From: CAZSWR01 sp964610885
GTDB lineage: Bacteria; Bacteroidota; Ignavibacteria; Kapaibacteriales; UBA2268
Direction: 5' to 3'
DNA length: 7,892 nucleotides
Assembly (NCBI GenBank): GCA_964610885.1
Contig: CAZSWR010000120.1
Location: 1-7,892, forward strand
In this document: one piece after another, positions 1 to 5,365 of the stretch
Layout of the letters: every line of letters begins with the position of its first letter
How positions within the stretch are numbered: the first letter of the stretch is position 1
The notes under the pieces: model-generated
The model's input: the letters and a program-made list of their open reading frames with translations, nothing else
Told to the model about the DNA's origin: nothing
The model's database searches: none
Translations under genes and position numbers: made by a program

Positions 1-13
1 ATGAGAGATTTAA
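1..13 (+). repeat. 13-bp direct repeat, left copy (5' end of the helix-turn-helix gene)
   Basis: The first 13 bases, ATGAGAGATTTAA, recur exactly at 1495-1507, just after the toxin gene. The pair brackets the toxin-antitoxin operon. Whether the repeat extends to the left of base 1 cannot be seen. Confidence 0.6.
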
Positions 14-1002
14 CAAATTCTAATGTTGACAGGCAGAACATTCTGAACAACAGAACAGCAATAGAGAGGATTTATGATTATGTAGGATTTGCAGGCATTT
101 ATTTCGATGAAGAGTACCGTTATACGAAAACGATGGTAGCCAATTTTTTTGGTGTTGAAGAAAGAACAATTGACCGATATTTAGAAAACTTTGAAAATGA
201 ATTGAAACATAACGGCTATGTTTTAATTAGGGGTAAGCAATTAAAAGAACTGAAGTTGCAATTTGCTCACGTCATTAATGTCGCGAGCAAAACAACCCAA
301 TTAGGGCTTTTCGATTTTCGAGCATTACTTAACCTTGCTATGCTCTTGAAAGAAAGCGATAATGCCCGAGTCCTTCGTAGCCGCATATTAGATATTGTAA
401 TTCAGGTAATCAATGAAAAAACAGGCGGTGGAACAAAATACATTAACCGTAGAGATGCCAATTATTTGCCATCATTATTAAGAGAATCAAATTACAGAAA
501 AAGATTTACTGAAGCATTGAATCTATATGTCAATATGGGAAATTACAAGTATGCCTTATATACCGATAAAATCTATCAATGTATCTTTAAAGAAAAAGCA
601 AAAGAATACAAACAAATATTGAAACTTGAAGACAAGGATAATCCTCGAGATACATTCTATAGCGAAGTATTGAACCTGATATCGTCCTATGAATCCGGTA
701 TTGCATATGAATTAGAAAAAAGAAGCAAGAGCTTAGGTAGAAAGTTAGAGCCGGAAGAGGTAGATACGGCGTTTAGACAGTTTTATGAGCACCCATTTCA
801 AGAGCCACTTCTTGAAGATGCACGTATCAAAATGGCATCAAGAGATTATCATTTCCGAGATGCCTTCCATCATAAGCTTGAAGAATATATCAAAGCATTG
901 CCTCAAGAGGATTTTGAAAAGTTCTTGGGCGAACAAAGTAAAGCATTCGAAGAGCAATTAATACAGGCAAAAGATGTATTAAAAAGATTAAAAGAAAGTT
1001 GA
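1..1002 (+). CDS. Large helix-turn-helix protein, probable antitoxin/regulator of a Doc-type toxin
   Basis: A 333-residue protein starting at the first base of the window, so its promoter and any more upstream start are not visible. Residues about 42-64 (from KTMVANFFGVEERTIDRYL) read as a helix-turn-helix. The central part (about 90-140) is helical and reminiscent of the RhuM/KilA-like DNA-binding proteins found beside Fic/Doc genes, but I do not see the RhuM signature clearly. The C-terminal ~60 residues are charged and helical. The gene overlaps the downstream Doc-like toxin by one base (TGATG), implying translational coupling. Gene order and coupling suggest that it neutralises the toxin and/or represses the operon. 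That role is inferred. It is about four times the length of Phd, the classical Doc antitoxin. The gene is visibly A+T-rich compared with the genes after 2083, which suggests acquisition by transfer. Confidence 0.7.
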   Translation: MRDLTNSNVDRQNILNNRTAIERIYDYVGFAGIYFDEEYRYTKTMVANFFGVEERTIDRYLENFENELKHNGYVLIRGKQLKELKLQFAHVINVASKTTQLGLFDFRALLNLAMLLKESDNARVLRSRILDIVIQVINEKTGGGTKYINRRDANYLPSLLRESNYRKRFTEALNLYVNMGNYKYALYTDKIYQCIFKEKAKEYKQILKLEDKDNPRDTFYSEVLNLISSYESGIAYELEKRSKSLGRKLEPEEVDTAFRQFYEHPFQEPLLEDARIKMASRDYHFRDAFHHKLEEYIKALPQEDFEKFLGEQSKAFEEQLIQAKDVLKRLKES

Positions 1003-1445
1003 TGATTGTATATTTTGAAAATATTGAAGAAATCATCACTATACACCGGAAGACCGTAGAATACAGCGGCGGTGGTATCTTAGGCATATTGAGTGAACAA
1101 TACCTTGAAAGTGCTTTAGAGCATATTAAGAATGATGATTACTATCCAAATTTTGAAGATAAACTTACTCATTTGTTTTGGAGTTTGAATAAAAATCATA
1201 TTTTTCAAGATGGAAATAAACGTATCGCAATAACAGTCAGCATGATGTTCTTACTTAAAAATGGATATATGCAAATATCCGAAAGATTTATAAGGGAAAT
1301 GGAAGCAGTAAGTTATCATGTGGCAGCAGGAAATATTGATAAAACATTATTACATAAGTTGATTACTTCCTTCCTATATGAAGATGATTATTCCGATGAA
1401 TTGAAATTAGAGTTATTGTCAGCAATGGCAAAAGGACTAAGTTGA
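1002..1445 (+). CDS. doc: Doc/Fic-family death-on-curing toxin
   Basis: A 147-residue protein from the ATG at 1002. A TTG one codon earlier (999) could also be read as a start, but the ATG overlaps the upstream TGA by one base and follows an AAAGAAAG stretch. The Fic/Doc signature HIFQDGNKR lies at residues 66-74 and is followed by a hydrophobic helix ending in LLKNGY, exactly the Doc arrangement. The catalytic His therefore falls at position 66, as in phage P1 Doc. Known family chemistry: P1 Doc phosphorylates elongation factor Tu and stops translation, while classical Fic proteins AMPylate. The GNKR form (Lys, not Gly-Arg) points to the Doc type. No inhibitory (S/T)xxxE(G/N) helix is evident, so inhibition probably comes from the partner encoded upstream. 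The length is slightly above P1 Doc (126 aa) because of a charged C-terminal tail. The symbol is by family only. Confidence 0.85.
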   Translation: MIVYFENIEEIITIHRKTVEYSGGGILGILSEQYLESALEHIKNDDYYPNFEDKLTHLFWSLNKNHIFQDGNKRIAITVSMMFLLKNGYMQISERFIREMEAVSYHVAAGNIDKTLLHKLITSFLYEDDYSDELKLELLSAMAKGLS

Positions 1446-1494
1446 ATCATTTCGCTATTATGGCAAACAAGCAAAAAAGTTACAGAGAGGCGAG

Positions 1495-1572
1495 ATGAGA
1501 GATTTAAGAGCTTGTCGAAATAGTAAAAAATTTGCAACAATGGGGCTTGCCCCATTGCCAAAGTTGCAGTAA
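1495..1572 (+). other. 25-codon ORF starting like the helix-turn-helix gene; probable remnant or duplicated gene start
   Basis: An ATG at 1495 preceded by GAGGCGAG begins a reading frame whose first four residues, MRDL, and first 13 bases are identical to the start of the gene at position 1. It then diverges and stops at 1572 inside repeat sequence. A 12-residue frame, MANKQKSYREAR, at 1460-1498 overlaps this start by ATGA, the usual coupling seen between operon genes. This looks like the junction of a preceding gene with a second copy of the antitoxin start. A functional peptide is unlikely. It is better read as the scar of a duplication or insertion. Confidence 0.35.
1538..1557. repeat. Perfect hairpin, 9-bp stem
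   Basis: CAATGGGGC (1538-1546), a 2-base loop, then GCCCCATTG (1549-1557). An outer TGCAA (1533-1537) can pair with TTGCA (1564-1568) across a bulge. It lies 92 bases after the toxin stop and lacks a following T-run, so it is not a convincing rho-independent terminator. A diverged counterpart is at 4922-4941. Confidence 0.6.
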
Positions 1573-1676
1573 CTCATTGAAATATCAACAAATCCCCCAA
1601 CCCCCTTTTTCAAAGGGGGCTAAAGAAACGTTTGCGCTATTACATTGATAATATGGGAGTTGTAGCTTGGATCGAA

Positions 1677-1696
1677 CCCACGGGTTCACCCGTGGG
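1677..1696. repeat. CCCACGGG palindromic hairpin, copy 1
   Basis: CCCACGGG (1677-1684), loop TTCA, CCCGTGGG (1689-1696), an 8-bp perfect stem. GATCG (1670-1674) and CGATC (1702-1706) form a possible outer stem. The same hairpin recurs at 5342-5365. Confidence 0.65.
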
Positions 1697-1708
1697 ATGG
1701 CCGATCTA

Positions 1709-1748
1709 TACTTTATCAACAGCTTCCTAGGAGTGTGTTGATAAAGTA
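1709..1748. repeat. Two element ends facing each other across a TCCTAGGA centre
   Basis: TACTTTATCAACA (1709-1721) and TGTTGATAAAGTA (1736-1748) are a perfect 13-bp inverted repeat. The right arm is the end of the 195-bp element at 1731-1925. The left arm (1709-1726) is a third, solitary copy of the same terminal repeat with no element body behind it. Between them lies the palindrome TCCTAGGA. This looks like the remnant of a second element, or of an end-to-end junction. Confidence 0.65.
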
Positions 1749-1925
1749 ATTCTCTTTGTTTTGCACCACTCTCCATTCATGGAGAGGGGCAGGGGTGAGG
1801 CTGGTGTAGTTCGCATAAGTATATATTCTACTTTGAATTACGGTTCTTCGCCTCTCTCCCTAAATCCCTCTCTCCATTCTGGAGAAAGGGGCTTTAAGAG
1901 AAATTCTTACTTATTCAACAGGCTC
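1731..1925 (-). mobile_element. 195-bp MITE-like non-coding element, copy 1
   Basis: The reverse complement of this segment matches 5142-5336 along its full length, with both copies 195 bp between the terminal repeats. By eye the match is about 90% over the first ~89 bases, lower in the A+T-rich middle, and high again in the CTCACCCCTGCCCCTCTCC block. The ends are imperfect terminal inverted repeats of the form GAG(G/C)CTGTTGATAAAGTAA followed by an AATT/T-rich tract. Internally there are two purine/pyrimidine hairpins (around CTCCATTCTGGAG and CTCCATTCATGGAG). No transposase is encoded, so mobility would depend on an enzyme elsewhere. No clean target-site duplication is visible. The family is not recognised. 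Confidence 0.75.
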
Positions 1926-1997
1926 ATATGCTACCGCGACTACGAACCCTTCGCCACCCCATCCGTCCAATGTTAAAAATATTTCATTGCAACGAAT
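1911..1997 (-). other. Possible tail of a broken gene, stop supplied by the element end
   Basis: On the minus strand, 28 codons are open from 1997 to the TAA at 1911-1913. They include the peptide LDGWGGEGFVVAVAYEP, encoded by a G+C-rich stretch (about 1926-1975) that stands out from its A+T-rich surroundings. The last codons lie in the 195-bp element's terminal repeat. It could be a gene remnant or chance, and I recognise no family. Confidence 0.2.
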
Positions 1998-2016
1998 TTA
2001 TTTCTTTTAATAATAA
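1987..2016 (+). promoter_or_regulatory. Possible promoter for the rubrerythrin gene
   Basis: TTGCAA (1987-1992) and TAATAA (2011-2016) are separated by 18 bases, giving a sigma-70-like layout in a strongly A+T-rich stretch about 65 bases before the ATG at 2083. A+T-rich DNA makes chance matches common. Confidence 0.3.
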
Positions 2017-2082
2017 ATAATATTTCGTATATTGATTCTGCTTTTAGCTCATTCTAAATTGTTCATTTCGCGCGGGATAGTT

Positions 2083-2736
2083 ATGAAAAGAATTTTTCGT
2101 CTCCCTCTGTTTTTTGCGTCATTTATTTTAGTTCTGGCCTTTGTGCGCTGCGGCAATAGCGGTGGCAAACCATCGGACAAGGACGCCGCAAAGTCCTCGA
2201 AAACCGTTACGAACCTCGTGGCGGCCTATAGCGGCGAATGCAATGCGATGACCCGGTACGCTGCCTTTGCCAAAAAAGCCGATGACGAAGGCTTTGCCGG
2301 GGCGGCTTCGCTGTTCCGCGCAATGGCGAAATCCGAAGAAATCCATTCCAAAAACTTCTCGGACGTGATCAGGAAACTCGGTGGCACTTCGGTTGCGGAT
2401 ATAGCAAAGATTGAGGCCAAAACTACCCGCGAAAACCTTGAAACGTCCCAAAAGGCAGAACTCAACGAAAAGGACAACCTCTATCCGATGTACCAAAAAG
2501 ACGCCCAGACGGAAGTCCTCACCGATGCCGTGAAGGCATATACATTCGCAATTTCGTCCGAGTCCGAGCATTCGGCGCTTTTGCTGGCCGCGCTCGACAA
2601 AATGGACTCACAGAAGGATTCGAAGGTCGAGTATATGGTCTGCCCGATTTGCGGTTGGACCACGCTCGGGACCAACAACGTGGAGCGCTGCCCGGTTTGC
2701 ATGGCCGCTCGTAACAAATTTATTCGCGTGGACTAA
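2083..2736 (+). CDS. Exported, probably lipid-anchored rubrerythrin
   Basis: A 217-residue protein. The ATG at 2083 is preferred over a TTG at 2032 because it begins a clean export signal: MKR, a hydrophobic stretch to about residue 21, then Cys23 followed by a flexible GNSGGKPSDK linker, as in lipoproteins. The lipobox is poor (FVRC, Arg at -1). The ferritin-like di-iron domain spans about 40-175, with an early Glu in the SGEC context (52) and ExxH pairs at 85-88 and 160-163. The C-terminal rubredoxin-like knuckle has CPIC (187-190) and CPVC (203-206). Known family role: reduction of hydrogen peroxide to water in anaerobes and microaerophiles, with electrons passing through the rubredoxin iron. 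Classical rubrerythrins are cytoplasmic (about 190 aa), so the extra N-terminus implies periplasmic or membrane-surface detoxification here. Its stop overlaps the stop of the convergent clpB gene by 4 bases. Confidence 0.85.
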   Translation: MKRIFRLPLFFASFILVLAFVRCGNSGGKPSDKDAAKSSKTVTNLVAAYSGECNAMTRYAAFAKKADDEGFAGAASLFRAMAKSEEIHSKNFSDVIRKLGGTSVADIAKIEAKTTRENLETSQKAELNEKDNLYPMYQKDAQTEVLTDAVKAYTFAISSESEHSALLLAALDKMDSQKDSKVEYMVCPICGWTTLGTNNVERCPVCMAARNKFIRVD

Positions 2737-4058
2737 ACCGCGCCGCCCTGAGTCCCAAATTCCTTCAAGATTGCCTGGCGCTCGATTTCGAGCTGCCGAA
2801 TACGCCGCTCGACTGAGTCCAATTCCTCGGGCATAGAATCTATTTCCATACGCAACTTGCTTGCCGCCTCGTCCACCAAGTCCACTGCTTTGTCCGGCAG
2901 GAACCGTCCGCTGATGTACCTCGACGAGAGTTCGGCGGCCGCCACCAGTGCCGAATCGGTTATTCGGACACCGTGGTGCACTTCGTAGCGTTCCTTCAGC
3001 CCGCGCAATATCGAAATTGTGTCCTCCACGCTCGGTTCGTCCACGATAATTTTCTGGAATCGCCGCTCCAGCGCCGAATCCTTTTCGATATGCTTTTGGT
3101 ATTCGTCCAGAGTGGTCGCGCCGATGCAGCGCAAATCGCCTCGGGCCAGCGCCGGTTTGAGAATGTTTGCCGCGTCCATCGAGCCGCTGGTGGCGCCCGC
3201 GCCGATTAGCGTATGGATTTCGTCGATGAAAAGAATAATCTGGCCGTCGCTTTCTATAACTTCCTTGATAATCGCTTTCAGCCGCTCCTCGAATTGCCCG
3301 CGGAAACTCGTCCCGGCCACGAGCGCGCCGAGGTCCAACGTAACGACTTGCTTTTCGTGCAGCGTTTCGGGGACGTCCCCGGAGACGATCCTGTGGGCAA
3401 TGCCTTCGACGATTGCCGTTTTCCCCACGCCGGGTTCGCCGATCAGCATCGGATTGTTCTTCGTGCGCCGCGAAAGCACTTGCAGCACACGCCTGATTTC
3501 GTCTTCGCGCCCGATGACCGGATCCAATTTACCGTCGCGAACCAAATCGTTCAGTATTACGCCATATTTTTTCAGGGCTTGGTATTTTTCCTCGGGCGTT
3601 TGGTCCGTAACGCGGGATTTGCCGCGGATATCGATCAAAGCCTTCAGTATCGAGTCGCGCGTTACTCCCGATTCGCGGAGCAGCGCGCCGGTGTCGGATT
3701 TGTCCTCGGCCAGCGCGATCAGCAGGTGCTCGACGCTGACGAAATCGTCCTTCATGTTCCGAGCGGTTTTGTCCGCTGCGTCGAAAATGCTGCCCAAAGC
3801 GGGCGATACGTATTGGCCGGAAACGGAAGCCCCGGACACCTTGGGAAGCTTTTCTAAGAGGTTGCCCACCTTGATCATTAGCATTTTTTGGTTTGCGCCG
3901 ATTTTGGCAATAATTGCATTCGCCAGGCTGTCCTCAGTTTGCAGCATGGCGGCCAAGACGTGCTGCGCCTCGACTGCTTGGTTCCCAAATCCGGCGGCTA
4001 TATCTTGCGCGCTTTGTACGATTGCTTGCGATTTCAAAGTGAATCTCTTAAAATCCAT
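2733..4058 (-). CDS. clpB: Truncated ClpB disaggregase (N domain, first ATPase domain, start of middle domain)
   Basis: A 441-residue protein, about half the usual ~860 of ClpB. The start at 4058 (MDFKRFTLKSQ) matches the family N-terminus; 4070 (MSREMDF) and 4172 are possible longer starts. Two Clp N repeats cover about 1-145. The first AAA+ domain follows, with Walker A GEPGVGKT (207-214), Walker B IILFIDE (274-280) and arginine-finger region ALERRFQ (329-335). The middle-domain coiled coil begins at about 403 (RMEIDSMPEELD) and family similarity ends at LKE (433). The last eight residues, FGTQGGAV, are unrelated. The rest of the coiled coil and the whole second AAA+ domain, needed for normal hexameric disaggregation with DnaK, are absent. 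The pore-loop motif is SFRG rather than KYRG. It is either a recent pseudogene formed by rearrangement or a surviving N-terminal fragment. The frame itself is intact. Confidence 0.85.
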   Translation of the reverse strand: MDFKRFTLKSQAIVQSAQDIAAGFGNQAVEAQHVLAAMLQTEDSLANAIIAKIGANQKMLMIKVGNLLEKLPKVSGASVSGQYVSPALGSIFDAADKTARNMKDDFVSVEHLLIALAEDKSDTGALLRESGVTRDSILKALIDIRGKSRVTDQTPEEKYQALKKYGVILNDLVRDGKLDPVIGREDEIRRVLQVLSRRTKNNPMLIGEPGVGKTAIVEGIAHRIVSGDVPETLHEKQVVTLDLGALVAGTSFRGQFEERLKAIIKEVIESDGQIILFIDEIHTLIGAGATSGSMDAANILKPALARGDLRCIGATTLDEYQKHIEKDSALERRFQKIIVDEPSVEDTISILRGLKERYEVHHGVRITDSALVAAAELSSRYISGRFLPDKAVDLVDEAASKLRMEIDSMPEELDSVERRIRQLEIERQAILKEFGTQGGAV

Positions 4059-4231
4059 TTCTCTGCTCATTGAAAAACTAACATCACCATAGGCTTCAGA
4101 CGTATCATTCGGCCACTTTAGTTTGATTCGTTGGCGCGGAACGGGTTTGGGGACGGCGGTGAAAGCAATCATGCACGAAATTAAACGTCCAATTATTGGC
4201 GGAATGTTGAATTGACGATTTGGTTGGGCGA
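4059..4231. promoter_or_regulatory. Divergent promoter region between clpB and the Nudix gene
   Basis: This 173-bp gap separates two genes transcribed away from each other, so it should hold promoters for both. CCAATTATTGG (4189-4199) is a small palindrome that could be an operator. No CIRCE element or convincing heat-shock promoter was found. TTGACG at 4212-4217 lies too close to the ATG at 4232 to be its -35. Confidence 0.4.
4171..4215 (+). other. 14-codon leader frame sharing its start with the Nudix gene
   Basis: ATGCACGAAA occurs at 4171-4180 and again exactly at the Nudix start codon, 4232-4241. The upstream copy opens a short frame, MHEIKRPIIGGMLN, which stops at 4215, 16 bases before the gene. 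It could be a leader peptide or a small duplication. It is also where a mis-assigned start could arise, but the frame differs from that of the gene. Confidence 0.25.
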
Positions 4232-4891
4232 ATGCACGAAAATGGCTTTATAAAGTATTTATCTCGGCGCTTGGCGGACGATTTGCCCGGGCAGGAAGCG
4301 CATATGCGGCTAATGCCAAAGTTCCGTGGTAGGCTGTTCCGTTCGATGCGCCCCAAGGCCGATTCGCGGCGCAGCTCTGTGCTGGTGCTGCTGCACGACA
4401 ATGGCGGCGAGCTTTCGGTTTTGCTGACGCTGCGCAACGGCAGCTTGGGCCACCACGCCGGCCAGATCAGTTTTCCCGGTGGTGGCATCGAAAAGGGCGA
4501 AACCCCCGAGGAAGCGGCATTGCGCGAAACTCACGAAGAAATCGGGGCGAAACTGCCACGGAAAGCCATTCTCGGGCGGCTGACCGAACTCTACGTGGCC
4601 CCATCGAACAATTTGATACTGCCATTCGTGGCTTTTCTGCCGTCGCTGCCCACCTTGGATCCGAACCGTGAGGAAGTCGAGGAAGCGTTCAGCGTCCCTT
4701 TGGCTCGGCTCGGGAAACACCATATAGCCACCGACACGCGCCAGATCGAGGGCTACGAGGTCGATGTGCCGCATTGGAACTTGGGCAAAAAGACACTGCT
4801 ATGGGGCGCCACGGCAATGATCCTCTCCGAACTCGTCGAGCTATACGACGAATACGCGAGCGGGCACGGTACAAAACAGGCGGGAGCTTGA
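4232..4891 (+). CDS. Nudix hydrolase, CoA-pyrophosphatase (NudL-like) type
   Basis: A 219-residue protein from the ATG at 4232. A TTG at 4220 would add four residues and is less likely. The Nudix box GX5EX7REUXEEXGU is complete at residues 84-106 (G84, E90, R98-E99, E102-E103, G105), with Thr where a hydrophobic residue is usual after RE. The NuCoA motif lies immediately upstream: LLTLR (64-68), the GQIS segment (77-80) and FPGG (81-84). This subfamily hydrolyses CoA and acyl- or oxidised CoA to 3',5'-ADP and phosphopantetheine, using Mg or Mn. Two NuCoA positions differ from the consensus (Asn for Ser/Ala after LLTxR, and Gly for the later Arg), so the exact substrate is less certain than the fold. 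The length fits the family (about 190-220). It is cytosolic, with no signal peptide, and transcribed divergently from clpB. Confidence 0.85.
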   Translation: MHENGFIKYLSRRLADDLPGQEAHMRLMPKFRGRLFRSMRPKADSRRSSVLVLLHDNGGELSVLLTLRNGSLGHHAGQISFPGGGIEKGETPEEAALRETHEEIGAKLPRKAILGRLTELYVAPSNNLILPFVAFLPSLPTLDPNREEVEEAFSVPLARLGKHHIATDTRQIEGYEVDVPHWNLGKKTLLWGATAMILSELVELYDEYASGHGTKQAGA

Positions 4892-5008
4892 GTGGCTGTG
4901 GGAAAAGTATTAAACCAGCAACAATGGGTTCCAATCCATTGCCTGGTATCGCAGTAAGTCATTGAAATATCGACAAATCCCCCTGACCCCCTTTGGTAAA
5001 GTGGGAAT

Positions 5009-5034
5009 AAGGTGGCGACTGCCACTTTATTTTT
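5009..5034 (+). terminator. Possible rho-independent terminator after the Nudix gene
   Basis: AAGGTGGC (5009-5016), loop GACT, GCCACTTT (5021-5028), an 8-bp stem with one G-U pair, runs into a T-rich tract TTTATTTTT (5026-5034). It lies 118 bases after the Nudix stop and on the correct strand. AAAGTGG just upstream (4998-5004) offers a competing partner for the right arm. Confidence 0.4.
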
Positions 5035-5141
5035 CAAGGGCAGCGCAATGACGAAAGGAAAGATTAATAGGAATTCATTTTTCCTTATATTAGAAATATT
5101 GCGCTAATATATTGATAATATAAGAGATATGTGTGTACTTG

Positions 5142-5336
5142 GAGGCTGTTGATAAAGTAAGAATTTTTCTTAAAGTCCCTTTCTCCAGAATGGAGAGAGG
5201 GGTTTGTGGAGAGAGGCAAAGAACCGTAATATCATGTTAAATAAGATCTTATAAATACTCTCTCGGCCTCACCCCTGCCCCTCTCCATGAATGGCGAGGG
5301 GTGAAAATTAAAAAGAATTACTATTGCAACAGCCTC
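5142..5336 (+). mobile_element. 195-bp MITE-like non-coding element, copy 2
   Basis: The ends are a perfect 10-bp inverted repeat, GAGGCTGTTG (5142-5151) and CAACAGCCTC (5327-5336). Imperfect pairing continues inward through the AAGTAAGAATTTTT side. The whole segment matches the reverse complement of 1731-1925 at equal length, including CTTTCTCCAGAATGGAGAG and CTCACCCCTGCCCCTCTCC. No open frame of note is present. It lies within the composite repeat, between CTTGG and AACCCACGGG. Flanking bases (ACTTG on the left, ATAGG on the right) show no clear target-site duplication. Confidence 0.8.
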
Positions 5337-5341
5337 ATAGG

Positions 5342-5365
5342 AACCCACGGGTTACCCCGTGGGTT
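5342..5365. repeat. CCCACGGG palindromic hairpin, copy 2
   Basis: AACCCACGGG (5342-5351), loop TTAC, CCCGTGGGTT (5356-5365), a perfect 10-bp stem. It has the same core as 1677-1696 with a changed loop. It lies 70 bases before the outer-membrane gene and has no T-run on either side. Confidence 0.65.

Larger units (their letters stand above)
1538..1706. repeat. Composite intergenic repeat, copy 1 (no MITE inserted)
   Basis: This shares module after module, in the same orientation, with 4922-5368. The order is: a CAATGGGGC hairpin (1538-1557); the shared stretch ending CATTGAAATATC and ACAAATCCCCC (1566-1597); a C-run/G-run hairpin CCCCCTTT-TTC-AAAGGGGG (1601-1619); a shared module TTGCGCTAtTAcATTGATAA (1632-1651) running to CTTGG (1670); and a CCCACGGG/CCCGTGGG hairpin (1677-1696). 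No coding potential is evident. Read on the minus strand, the C/G-run hairpin gives the PFEKGGWG-type peptide commonly mis-called in genomes carrying this repeat type. Together with the 195-bp element this explains most of the gene-free stretch 1446-2082. Confidence 0.75.

Noticed and set aside
1585..1776. 63-codon minus-strand frame containing PFEKGGWGI
   Set aside because: This is the translation of the C-run/G-run repeat and neighbouring hairpins, a pattern often mis-called as protein. It has no independent support.
1538..1925. CRISPR array or tandem repeat
   Set aside because: The repeats are distinct hairpin modules and an element with inverted ends, without regular repeat-spacer periodicity.
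1761..1976. 71-codon plus-strand frame
   Set aside because: It lies almost wholly inside the non-coding 195-bp element, and the corresponding frame is not kept in the second copy.
2032..2082. TTG start giving a longer rubrerythrin
   Set aside because: The extra 17 residues precede a standard signal peptide beginning MKR at 2083 and would bury it; they overlap the A+T-rich leader.
2128..2717. Minus-strand open frames opposite the rubrerythrin gene
   Set aside because: The sense frame has clear rubrerythrin motifs; the antisense frames show none.
3019..4092. Long plus-strand open frame (357 codons) and others opposite clpB
   Set aside because: Antisense to an unmistakable ClpB coding frame. 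The translation has no recognisable domain and the frame is a by-product of G+C-rich codons.
4310..4774. Minus-strand open frame opposite the Nudix gene
   Set aside because: Antisense to an intact Nudix box; no motif of its own.
4753..5037. 94-codon minus-strand frame with a PLYQRGSGGFVDI segment
   Set aside because: It spans the end of the Nudix gene in antisense and then the composite repeat; same repeat-derived pattern as at 1585-1776.
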